The translations under genes and the position numbers were made by a program. A stretch of 5,641 bases of DNA from Patescibacteria group bacterium. GTDB lineage: Bacteria > Patescibacteriota > Patescibacteriia > UBA2591 > PGYQ01. The notes beneath the pieces were generated by a model, which made no database searches, was not told where the DNA came from, and saw nothing but the letters and a program-made list of their open reading frames with translations. The DNA lies in NCBI GenBank assembly GCA_020057535.1, contig JAGVFS010000004.1, forward strand, positions 1-5,641, written 5' to 3'. Shown in pieces: positions 1 to 5,641 of this stretch; position 1 is the stretch's first letter; every line of letters starts with the position of its first letter.

Positions 1-1
1 A

Positions 2-105
2 AACAATATTATAAATTTTTTGTAACCAAAATAATTTATTTACTAAACTTTGGCAAAAACCCCGAACAATATTATAAATTTTTTATAGCCAAAATAATTT
101 ATTTA
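2..105. repeat. Pair of 41-bp AT-rich direct repeats
   Basis: Copy 1 is 2-42 and copy 2 is 65-105. They match at 39 of 41 positions; the differences are g22/a85 and a25/g88. A 22-bp unrelated spacer (43-64) separates them, giving a 63-bp period. Each copy contains an imperfect inverted repeat (ATAAATTTTT against AAAATAATTTAT around a short central GTAACC or ATAGCC), so a weak hairpin is possible. Copy 1 starts at the window edge, so further copies may lie to the left. There are too few copies to call a CRISPR or an iteron array, and no function is assigned. Confidence 0.75.
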
Positions 106-295
106 AATAAAAAAGTTTATTTAAGAGAAATTAATAAAATTTATTAAAGTTTAATATTTAATTCTTGATAAGAGAAATATTTATAATGAATTTTTATAAA
201 GTTTTAGATCTTATGAAGTCCACAATATCTATCTGATATTAACACGATACTTTATTTTTTGCATTTCGCATTATTTCGCGTAATTTACAAATTTT
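106..295. other. AT-rich non-coding leader upstream of the PBP gene
   Basis: No credible gene is seen here on either strand. The stretch holds small inverted repeats: a perfect 14-bp palindrome at 98-111 overlapping the end of the second direct repeat, 8-bp arms around one base at 131-147, and AATATC/GATATT arms (224-229, 235-240) around a 5-base loop. A perfect TATAAT lies at 182-187, but the TTGATA at 165-170 is only 11 bp away, too close to act as its -35, so no promoter is called. No Shine-Dalgarno precedes the ATG at 296. An in-frame TAA at 281-283 limits how far the gene could extend upstream. Confidence 0.5.
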
Positions 296-3151
296 ATGCC
301 TAAAATTAAATCGCCAAAAAACTGGGCAGATTCTACTCCAAAAAAAATAAACCTAATTAAATTTAAAAAAAGGAAAAAAGGATTTTTTAAAAATTTTTTT
401 AAAATCGCTTTTTTGATATTTTTTATTTTTATAATCCTATTTGGAATAAGTGGAATAATTGTATGGACTTGGTTTTCAAAAGATATTCCAGATCCAGATA
501 AATTATTAAAACGTTCTGAAGAATTAAGTACTAAAATTTACGATCGAACCGGCAAAATAATTCTTTATGAAATTTATGGTGAAAAAAAAAGAACTCTTAT
601 CTCTTTAGAAGAGCTACCTGAATATGTTAAATGGAGCGCCGTGGTTGTTGAAGATAAAAGATTTTACCAACATCATGGTTTTGATTTTAAAAGAATAATT
701 AAAGCTTTCTATGTTAATTTCACTCAAGGAGGAATATTTCAAGGGGCTTCAACAATTACTCAACAATTTGTAAAAAACGCCGTTTTAACATCTAAAAAAA
801 CCTACGCTCGAAAAATTAAAGAGGTTATTTGGGCTTACGAAATAGAAAATAAATTTTCAAAAGATCAAATTTTAAAAATGTATCTCAATGAAATTCCTTT
901 TGGCTCTCAATCTTATGGTATTGAAGCGGCGTCCCAAACTTATTTTGCCAAATCTGCTCATGATTTAACTCTTGATGAAGCAACTTTATTAATTGCTTTA
1001 CCAAAAGCCCCAACTTATTATTCTCCTTGGGGAAACCATCAAGAAGAACTTTTAGCTCGTCAAAAATTTATTTTAGATTTAATGACTCAAGAAGGATATC
1101 TTAAAAAAGAGACAGTTGAAGAAGCTAAAAAAATAGATGTTCTAAAAAAAATTATTCCTCGCCGAGAGAATATTTTAGCCCCTCACTTTGTTATGTATGT
1201 TAAAGAACTTTTAACTCAAAGATACGGAGAAAAAGTAGTTGAACAAGGTGGGTTAAAAGTTATTACTACTTTAGATTTTAAAAAACAAAAAATAGCTGAA
1301 GAAAAAATTAAACAAGGGGTTGAAAAAAATAAAAAATGGAAAGCAACAAACGCCGCTTTAGTGGCAATTGATCCTAAAACGGGTGGTGTTTTAGCAATGG
1401 TTGGATCAAAAGATTATTTTAATTTAAAAGATGACGGAAATGTCAATGTCGCTCTTAGACCTCGTCAACCAGGATCGTCTTTTAAACCTATTATTTACGC
1501 CGCTGCCTTTAAAAGGGGGTATACTCCTTCTACTATTCTTTTTGATTTAAAAACTAATTTTGACACATCCGGGAAAACCCCCTACATTCCTCAAAATTAT
1601 AACAAAAAAGAATATGGTCAAATAACTTTAAAAAAAGCGTTGGCTGGTTCTTTAAATATTCCAACCGTAAAAATTCTTTATCTAACCGGAATAAATTCTG
1701 TTTTAGATTTAGCTGAAGAATTAGGTTATTCAACTTTTAAAAATAGAGAAAAATTTGGTCTTGCTTTAGCGTTGGGGACTGGTGAAGTGAAACTTTTAGA
1801 ACACACTGCGACTTTTGGGACTTTTAGTCAAGAGGGAATTAAATATGAAACTAATCCTATTTTAAAGATAGAAGATTATCAAGGAAAAACAATAGAAGAT
1901 TATTCTTCTGTTGTTGGACAAAAAATATTAGATCAAGAAATTTGTCGTCAAATTAATGATATTTTATCTGATAATTCAGCACGATCTTTTATTTTTGGCC
2001 GAAATAATAATCTTACTTTAGGGAAAAGACCAGTAGCTGCTAAAACTGGAACAACTAATGATTTTCGAGATGCATGGACAATAGGATACACCCCTTCATT
2101 AGTTGTTGGGGTTTGGGCGGGAAATAATGATAACTCTAAAATGAAATCAACTGGCGGCGATATTGCCGGCCCTATTTGGAATAGTTTTATGAAAGAGGTT
2201 TTAAAAAATACTCCGACAGAAAAATTTACTTCGCCTAAAAAAATAATTACTAACAAAGCTATTTTAAATGGAAAATTAGCAAATGAAATTACGATTAAAA
2301 TTGATCGAGCTTCAGGAAAATTAGCTACTGATTTGACTCCCTCATCTTTTGTAATAGAAAAAACTTATTCTGAAGTGCATAATATTTTATATTATATAAA
2401 CAAAGACGATCCTCGTGGACCTTTTCCTAAAAAACCACGGAAAGATCCTCAATTTAAAAATTGGGAAATCCCCGTTCAAAAATGGATTGAAAAACAGGGA
2501 ATTTTAAATGAAAAACCCCCAACCGAATTTGATGATCTTCACACTAAAGAAAATCAACCTAAAATACAAATAATTTTCCCAACAGAAAATGAAACATTCG
2601 ATAGTTCTTTTATAGAAACAAAAATCGAGGCAGAAATACCTCGAAAAAAAATAAGTAGAGTAGAATATTTTATTGACAATCAATTAATTAAAACAATTAA
2701 TTATTTACCGCAAGATTTTGAACAAATAGCAAGTTCCAATTTTGAAAACGGTTTTCATAAACTTAAAATTAGAATTTTTGATGATATTGACAATTCAACG
2801 GAAAAAGAAATTAATTTTAATTTATTAAGAAATGATTTTAATCCTCAAATTTTATGGCTTAACCCTAAAAATAATGCTGTTTTTCAAATTGTAGAAGTTC
2901 AAAATTTTGAACCCATTAAATTAAATTTTTCTTTAGTGGATATCTTTAATCCTAAAAATATAAAAATTTACGCTCGCAATATAACATTAAATCAAAATTT
3001 TTTAATTGGAGAATTAAACGATATTCAAAGTGCTCAAATAAATTTTGACTGGCACGATCCACTTGAAGGAGATTATCTTCTCTATATAATAGCGACTGAC
3101 AAAGATGATAAAATAATTCAAAGTGAAAATAGGACACTAAAAGTAGAATAA
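296..3151 (+). CDS. mrcA: Class A penicillin-binding protein, PBP1A family (bifunctional transglycosylase/transpeptidase)
   Basis: This 951-residue protein polymerises lipid II into glycan strands and cross-links the stem peptides on the outer face of the cytoplasmic membrane. A lysine-rich cytoplasmic tail (1-34) is followed by one transmembrane anchor (about 35-60). The GT51 transglycosylase shows EDKRFYQHHG with catalytic Glu119, GASTITQQ (150-157), RKIKE with Glu176, and a YLNEIPFG stretch (196-203). The transpeptidase has SSFK with nucleophile Ser394, SLN (452-454) and KTGTT (583-587), so both active sites look intact. After about 700 comes a Pro/Lys-rich linker, then two beta-rich Ig-like modules (about 755-845 and 848-951), the first resembling bacterial Ig family Big_7. 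These make it longer than E. coli PBP1A (about 850 residues). It contains a single cysteine (Cys550). The start is fixed by an in-frame TAA at 281-283, and no other Met precedes the anchor. It stands alone on the plus strand, convergent with radA. Confidence 0.96.
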   Translation: MPKIKSPKNWADSTPKKINLIKFKKRKKGFFKNFFKIAFLIFFIFIILFGISGIIVWTWFSKDIPDPDKLLKRSEELSTKIYDRTGKIILYEIYGEKKRTLISLEELPEYVKWSAVVVEDKRFYQHHGFDFKRIIKAFYVNFTQGGIFQGASTITQQFVKNAVLTSKKTYARKIKEVIWAYEIENKFSKDQILKMYLNEIPFGSQSYGIEAASQTYFAKSAHDLTLDEATLLIALPKAPTYYSPWGNHQEELLARQKFILDLMTQEGYLKKETVEEAKKIDVLKKIIPRRENILAPHFVMYVKELLTQRYGEKVVEQGGLKVITTLDFKKQKIAEEKIKQGVEKNKKWKATNAALVAIDPKTGGVLAMVGSKDYFNLKDDGNVNVALRPRQPGSSFKPIIYAAAFKRGYTPSTILFDLKTNFDTSGKTPYIPQNYNKKEYGQITLKKALAGSLNIPTVKILYLTGINSVLDLAEELGYSTFKNREKFGLALALGTGEVKLLEHTATFGTFSQEGIKYETNPILKIEDYQGKTIEDYSSVVGQKILDQEICRQINDILSDNSARSFIFGRNNNLTLGKRPVAAKTGTTNDFRDAWTIGYTPSLVVGVWAGNNDNSKMKSTGGDIAGPIWNSFMKEVLKNTPTEKFTSPKKIITNKAILNGKLANEITIKIDRASGKLATDLTPSSFVIEKTYSEVHNILYYINKDDPRGPFPKKPRKDPQFKNWEIPVQKWIEKQGILNEKPPTEFDDLHTKENQPKIQIIFPTENETFDSSFIETKIEAEIPRKKISRVEYFIDNQLIKTINYLPQDFEQIASSNFENGFHKLKIRIFDDIDNSTEKEINFNLLRNDFNPQILWLNPKNNAVFQIVEVQNFEPIKLNFSLVDIFNPKNIKIYARNITLNQNFLIGELNDIQSAQINFDWHDPLEGDYLLYIIATDKDDKIIQSENRTLKVE

Positions 3152-3170
3152 ATAAACAAAATCTAAAATT

Positions 3171-3190
3171 ATTATCTAAATATAGATAAT
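3171..3190. other. Weak AT-only hairpin downstream of the PBP gene
   Basis: The 8-bp perfect arms ATTATCTA and TAGATAAT enclose an AATA loop, 19 bp after the PBP stop codon. There is only one G-C pair. No T-tract follows on the plus strand. On the minus strand the downstream sequence is moderately T-rich, so it could be a secondary terminator for radA. It may also be a chance palindrome in AT-rich DNA. Confidence 0.3.
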
Positions 3191-3209
3191 TTCAGTCTTA
3201 TATACAAAA

Positions 3210-3232
3210 AGAAAGTCCATAATGGACTTTCT
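3210..3232. terminator. Bidirectional Rho-independent terminator between convergent genes
   Basis: A 10-bp perfect stem (AGAAAGTCCA / TGGACTTTCT) with a TAA loop sits in the 96-bp gap between the two convergent stop codons. Read on the minus strand it is followed at once by TTTTTG, a good U-tract for ending radA. Read on the plus strand it is followed by CTTTATATAT, a weaker tract for ending the PBP transcript. It is by far the strongest hairpin in the gap, and its position fits a shared terminator. Confidence 0.85.
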
Positions 3233-3247
3233 CTTTATATATAATCA

Positions 3248-4636
3248 TTAAAAGCTAAAAGTTATTTCTATTGCTTCGTTTAAATTTTTTACTTGAATAA
3301 TTTCCGTTTCATATTCTGTAAATTTAATATTAGTTTGAGGAATAATTATTTTTTGGAATCCTAATTTTTTTGCTTCAATTATTCTTTTATCAATTTGTCC
3401 AACATTTCGAATTTCGCCACCAAGCCCTACTTCGCCAAATGCAACTAAATTTGAATTTATTGATTTATTTTTAAAAGCGGAAACAATAGCTAAACAAACA
3501 GCTAAATCAATTGCTGGTTCTTCAACTTTAATTCCTCCAGCAATATTTAAATAAATATCTTGATTACCCAAAGTTAATTTGCAACGGCGAGTTAAAACTG
3601 TAGCTAAAAGTTGTAAACGATTTAAATCAAAACCAGATGCCCTTCTTTGTGGATAGCCAAAAATTGTTCGTGAAACTAAAGCTTGAACTTCAATTAAAAA
3701 AGCCCTTGATCCCTCCATTGTTGCTGTGACAATAGAGCCAGTTTCTTTTGTTGTTCTTTGAGATAGAAACTCTTTTGAGGGATTTTTAACTTCCATTAAT
3801 CCTTTTTCTTTCATTTCAAAAACCCCAACTTCATTTGTTGAACCAAAACGATTTTTTGCTGTTCTTAAAATACGAAAATAATGAAATTGATCGCCTTCTA
3901 AATATAAAACAGTATCAACTAAATGTTCCAATGTTTTTGGCCCAGCCACTACCCCTTCTTTGGTTACATGACCAACAATAAAAATTGAAATATTATTTTT
4001 TTTAGCAACTTCTAAAAGTTTTACTGTACAAACTCGCACTTGATTTATACTACCAGCCTCAGATGGCAATTCTGAAAAACACATCGTTTGAATTGAATCA
4101 ATAATGGTAATTTGCGGTTTATGTTTTTCAAGTGTAGCGCAAATTATTTCAATATCTGTTTCACCTAAAAATTGTAATGTTTTTGATTCAATTTTTAAAC
4201 GATCCATTCTTAATTTAATTTGTTCAGCCGACTCTTCGCCAGAAACATAAAACATTTGACAATTAACATTTAACAACTGACGATTAACATTTGATAGCTG
4301 ACACTTTTCAACAATTTGTAAAACTAAGGTTGATTTTCCAATACCTGGTTCTCCACCCAATAAAATTAAACTACCAGGAACAATTCCTCCTCCTAAAACT
4401 CGATCAAATTCTTCAATCCCTGTTTTTATTCTTGTTATTTCTTTACTTTCAATTTTGCTAAAATCTATAACTTCACTAATTTGTATTTTAGATTTATCTC
4501 TTTGAACTTTTTGTTTTGCGTTTTGTATTTCTATACTTCCCCATGTTCCGCATTCATTACATCTTCCTGTCCATTTCAAAAATTGCGCTTCACATTTAGA
4601 ACAAAAATAAATTATTTCAGTTTTATTTAATGACAT
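3248..4636 (-). CDS. radA: DNA repair/recombination ATPase RadA (Sms)
   Basis: The 462-residue length matches the family (E. coli RadA is 460). RadA is a cytoplasmic RecA-like motor that drives branch migration of recombination intermediates. The N-terminal zinc finger is C-x2-C-x10-C-x2-C (Cys12, 15, 26, 29). The ATPase core has Walker A GGEPGIGKST (94-103), YVSGEES (130-136), Walker B ITIID with Asp180, and the RadA-specific KNRFG (261-265). The C-terminal Lon-protease-like domain (about 300-462) carries KVEEPAIDLA (370-379) and GEVGLGGEIR (401-410), the usual form in which RadA lacks protease catalysis. One oddity is residues 112-127 (CQLSNVNRQLLNVNCQ), which are encoded by a 7-bp tandem repeat. 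The ATG at 4636 places the zinc finger at the normal distance, and an in-frame TAA (4661-4663) lies upstream. No Shine-Dalgarno is seen. It lies 43 bp downstream of the transglycosylase ORF on the same strand, so cotranscription is possible, but a -10-like site lies in the gap. Confidence 0.97.
   Translation of the reverse strand: MSLNKTEIIYFCSKCEAQFLKWTGRCNECGTWGSIEIQNAKQKVQRDKSKIQISEVIDFSKIESKEITRIKTGIEEFDRVLGGGIVPGSLILLGGEPGIGKSTLVLQIVEKCQLSNVNRQLLNVNCQMFYVSGEESAEQIKLRMDRLKIESKTLQFLGETDIEIICATLEKHKPQITIIDSIQTMCFSELPSEAGSINQVRVCTVKLLEVAKKNNISIFIVGHVTKEGVVAGPKTLEHLVDTVLYLEGDQFHYFRILRTAKNRFGSTNEVGVFEMKEKGLMEVKNPSKEFLSQRTTKETGSIVTATMEGSRAFLIEVQALVSRTIFGYPQRRASGFDLNRLQLLATVLTRRCKLTLGNQDIYLNIAGGIKVEEPAIDLAVCLAIVSAFKNKSINSNLVAFGEVGLGGEIRNVGQIDKRIIEAKKLGFQKIIIPQTNIKFTEYETEIIQVKNLNEAIEITFSF
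4256..4304. repeat. 7-bp tandem repeat array (7 units) inside radA
   Basis: Read on the plus strand, the units are TTGACAA, TTAACAT, TTAACAA, CTGACGA, TTAACAT, TTGATAG and CTGACAC, consensus roughly YTRACAA. Seven adjacent units span 49 bp, and a degenerate eighth (AAAACAT) may adjoin at 4249-4255. Three units make 21 bp, so the protein repeats with a 7-residue period: CQLSNVN, RQLLNVN, CQ. The array sits between the Walker A helix and the following YVSGEE strand of RadA. The reading frame stays open across it. Confidence 0.8.
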
Positions 4637-4651
4637 AAATTTGATTAAAAA

Positions 4652-4657
4652 ATTATA
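4652..4657 (-). promoter_or_regulatory. Possible -10 box for radA
   Basis: The minus strand reads TATAAT about 15 bases before the radA ATG, in the 43-bp gap after the transglycosylase stop. No acceptable -35 lies 16-18 bp upstream (the sequence there is about GTAAAT), and there is no extended TG. In such AT-rich DNA a perfect hexamer can occur by chance. If used, it would give radA a very short leader and expression partly independent of the upstream ORFs. Confidence 0.3.
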
Positions 4658-4679
4658 CTTTTATTATTAAAAACATTTA

Positions 4680-5375
4680 CTAGCAACCCCAATCTTTTTC
4701 TTTTAATAATAAATATGTTGCGTTAACTTTTTGCACATAATCGCGAGTTTCTTTATAACCTAAATTTTCTTCACATTCCCAAAAAGTTTGACCCAAACAA
4801 TTAGAATTAGTGCTACTACAATTTGCGCCAATTCCGCCATTATATGCGGCTGTAACATATTTAAGACTGTTATTTTTACATTCTGTTTTTTCTGAATGAC
4901 AATTAACTTTTTCTATTTGTCCTGATTTTCTTTTTATCGAAGTGCTTTTGGGACATGTATTTAACTGTAATCTTTTATAATATTGAGCAGCTATAGAAAT
5001 ATTAACTTCAGGGTCTTTTAATTCTTCACAAGTTGTTCCCGCTGTAGTTGGCAAAAGTTGCATTAATCCGCATGCATTTGCCCATGAGACCACATTTGGA
5101 TTACCTCCGGATTCAATTAACATATGTGCTTTGAGTCTCGTGCAATCTAAATTATACTTATTTGCAGCTGATTCTAATGTTTTATCATAAGTTGTAATAT
5201 TTTTCCCTGTCCATCCACCAACAGATGCGCCTTTTTCACTTTTAAATTCCAATTCTATCCTTTTAATTGGTGTTATATTTAAACTTTTTAAAATAACCAA
5301 ACGAGGATTTATTAAATTTAAAATAGTATAAGTGGCTAACGCTAACACTAAACCAAGGATTGCGTTACCAATCAT
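4680..5375 (-). CDS. Membrane-anchored SLT-type lytic transglycosylase, probably the 3' part of a frameshifted fusion with the upstream ORF
   Basis: This 231-residue ORF should cleave peptidoglycan glycan strands outside the membrane. Residues 1-23 are one hydrophobic helix ending in GLVLALATYTILNLINP, which I recognise as the second helix of the two-helix VirB2/TrbC-like module of CPR bacteria. A linker (about 24-62) leads to the SLT domain: MLIESGGNP with catalytic Glu88, CGLMQLLPTTA (102-112), AAYNGG (176-181) and YKETRDYVQKV (207-217). All ten cysteines lie from Cys78 onward, which suggests disulfides in an exported domain. Residues about 137-172 are a Cys/Lys-rich stretch, longer than in ordinary Slt enzymes. 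The ATG overlaps the upstream stop as ATGA, with GGGAG upstream, so separate initiation by coupling is possible. But the helix alone is half of a module whose other half is the upstream ORF in the +1-offset frame. In this frame a TAG (5403-5405) blocks any longer reading. The stop is TAG. Confidence 0.88.
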   Translation of the reverse strand: MIGNAILGLVLALATYTILNLINPRLVILKSLNITPIKRIELEFKSEKGASVGGWTGKNITTYDKTLESAANKYNLDCTRLKAHMLIESGGNPNVVSWANACGLMQLLPTTAGTTCEELKDPEVNISIAAQYYKRLQLNTCPKSTSIKRKSGQIEKVNCHSEKTECKNNSLKYVTAAYNGGIGANCSSTNSNCLGQTFWECEENLGYKETRDYVQKVNATYLLLKEKDWGC

Positions 5376-5381
5376 TTTTTT
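5334..5381 (-). promoter_or_regulatory. Candidate -1 frameshift (or slippage) signal joining two ORFs
   Basis: On the minus strand the upstream ORF ends GCA AAA AAA TGA. The heptamer A-AAA-AAA (5381 down to 5375) is in the X-XXY-YYZ phase needed for a -1 slip. After slipping, the next codons are ATG ATT GGT, the transglycosylase frame. A 5-nt spacer follows, then an 8-bp stem, 5369-5362 with 5342-5334 (GGTAACGC / GCGTTAgCC, one bulged G, 5 G-C pairs, 19-nt loop). A smaller 5-bp hairpin, GATTG/CAATC (5373-5369, 5362-5358), would compete with it. An extra A added by RNA polymerase on the A-run would give the same fusion. Whether frameshifting occurs is inferred. Confidence 0.5.
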
Positions 5382-5641
5382 GCTTCTCCCACTTTTTCTG
5401 AACTACCAAATGCTAACATCCATTTAATTCCAGCGAAAAAAATCATCAAAACAGCTAAAATTGCCGAGACAGCGACAAGAAATTCAAAAATCGCGCTAAT
5501 ATATCGCGCCAATAAATCACTTATATTATTTTTACTAACTGGCATTGCTACTCCTGCTTGAAATTCTGAACCAGGAATTGTAACGCTAGGAATAAAATTT
5601 AAAGGATCTAATGGTTTAGTCTCTTGTTTTTTAATTTCTCC
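5372..5641 (-). CDS. C-terminal part of a VirB2/TrbC-like membrane (pilin-type) protein, 5' end outside the window
   Basis: This ORF is too short for a standard ORF listing because the window cuts it: 89 codons are visible before TGA (5374-5372). The visible part begins with a polar stretch, then PLNFIPSVTIPGSEF (10-27 region), a typical pre-membrane motif of CPR pilin-like proteins. One transmembrane helix follows (about 51-76), and the ORF ends in GSSEKVGEAKK. In the family as I know it, the G-x-x-x-x-V-G-E-A-K loop is cytoplasmic and leads straight into a second helix with an I-N-P end. Here that helix is encoded only in the -1 frame, by the next ORF. The ORF therefore either makes a one-helix protein or, after a frameshift, the N-terminal part of a fused transglycosylase of at least 320 residues. 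Its likely role is in a type IV secretion or pilus-like surface structure, by family resemblance only. Confidence 0.7.
   Translation of the reverse strand, partial: GEIKKQETKPLDPLNFIPSVTIPGSEFQAGVAMPVSKNNISDLLARYISAIFEFLVAVSAILAVLMIFFAGIKWMLAFGSSEKVGEAKK
5386..5390 (-). promoter_or_regulatory. Shine-Dalgarno-like GGGAG before the junction
   Basis: GGGAG lies 10 bases before the transglycosylase ATG and 4 bases before the A-run. It can serve as a somewhat distant ribosome binding site for coupled initiation. It may instead act as an internal SD that promotes -1 slipping, as in E. coli dnaX, though there the spacing to the slip site is longer. Neither the PBP gene nor radA has such a site, so its presence here stands out. 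Confidence 0.45.

Noticed and set aside
2..105. CRISPR array
   Set aside because: Only two copies, an atypical 41-bp AT-only repeat with a short 22-bp spacer, and no cas gene in the window.
165..187. TTGATA plus TATAAT as a sigma-70 promoter for the PBP gene
   Set aside because: The spacer is 11 bp instead of about 17, and no alternative -35 at proper spacing matches; isolated TATAAT is expected by chance in such DNA.
186..236. Tiny 16-codon ORF (ATG at 186) upstream of the PBP gene, possible leader peptide
   Set aside because: No ribosome binding site, no run of regulatory codons and no attenuator structure before the PBP start.
1948..2256. Open frame of 102 codons on the minus strand
   Set aside because: It lies wholly inside the PBP transpeptidase coding region, antisense to the conserved KTG segment, and its translation shows no recognisable motif.
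2952..3137. Open frame of 61 codons on the minus strand
   Set aside because: It is antisense to the PBP C-terminal Ig-like region, with no motif, no start signal and no conserved context.
5372..5374. UGA read as glycine (Gracilibacteria/SR1-type code), extending the upstream ORF
   Set aside because: Reading through would meet TAG after eight more codons and would not yield the second helix. The PBP and RadA genes carry many glycines, all consistent with GGN codons, and no internal TGA.

Overview
This is a strongly AT-rich window (GC looks to be under about one third by eye; not computed). It has compact gene spacing, almost no Shine-Dalgarno sequences, and gene families shaped as they usually are in Candidate Phyla Radiation bacteria (Patescibacteria). 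The best lineage clue is at the right end: a two-helix, VirB2/TrbC-like membrane module with the motif G-L-V-L-A-L-x-x-Y-x-I-L-N-x-I-N-P, joined to a lytic transglycosylase domain. I recall that combination from many CPR genomes. The lineage is inferred; there is no rRNA or other marker to confirm it.

Layout. Positions 1-295 are non-coding and very AT-rich. They hold two 41-bp direct repeats (39/41 identical, 63-bp period) and several small palindromes. Positions 296-3151 (+) encode a complete class A penicillin-binding protein (PBP1A family) with C-terminal Ig-like modules. The 96-bp convergent gap that follows holds a strong hairpin acting as a probable bidirectional terminator, plus a weaker AT-only hairpin. 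Positions 3248-4636 (-) encode RadA/Sms, complete, with an in-frame 7-bp tandem repeat array inserted behind its Walker A helix. Upstream of radA on the same strand is an SLT-type lytic transglycosylase ORF (4680-5375). It overlaps by 4 bp (ATGA) the end of a further minus-strand ORF that runs off the right edge (5372-5641).

The main point of interest is the junction at 5334-5390. The partial ORF ends just after the first transmembrane helix of the two-helix module. The transglycosylase ORF begins, in the -1 frame, exactly with the second helix. At the junction are an A-AAA-AAA heptamer in the correct phase, an immediate TGA stop, a 5-nt spacer, a GC-rich 8-bp stem-loop, and a GGGAG upstream. 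This matches the layout of a programmed -1 frameshift (or polymerase slippage) site producing one fused membrane-anchored transglycosylase. The competing explanations are plain translational coupling, a genuine frameshift mutation, or a homopolymer error in the assembly.

Functionally, the PBP builds peptidoglycan. The two right-hand ORFs look like parts of a cell-surface or secretion/pilus-type apparatus that cuts peptidoglycan locally. RadA is a housekeeping recombination ATPase that happens to lie downstream of them.
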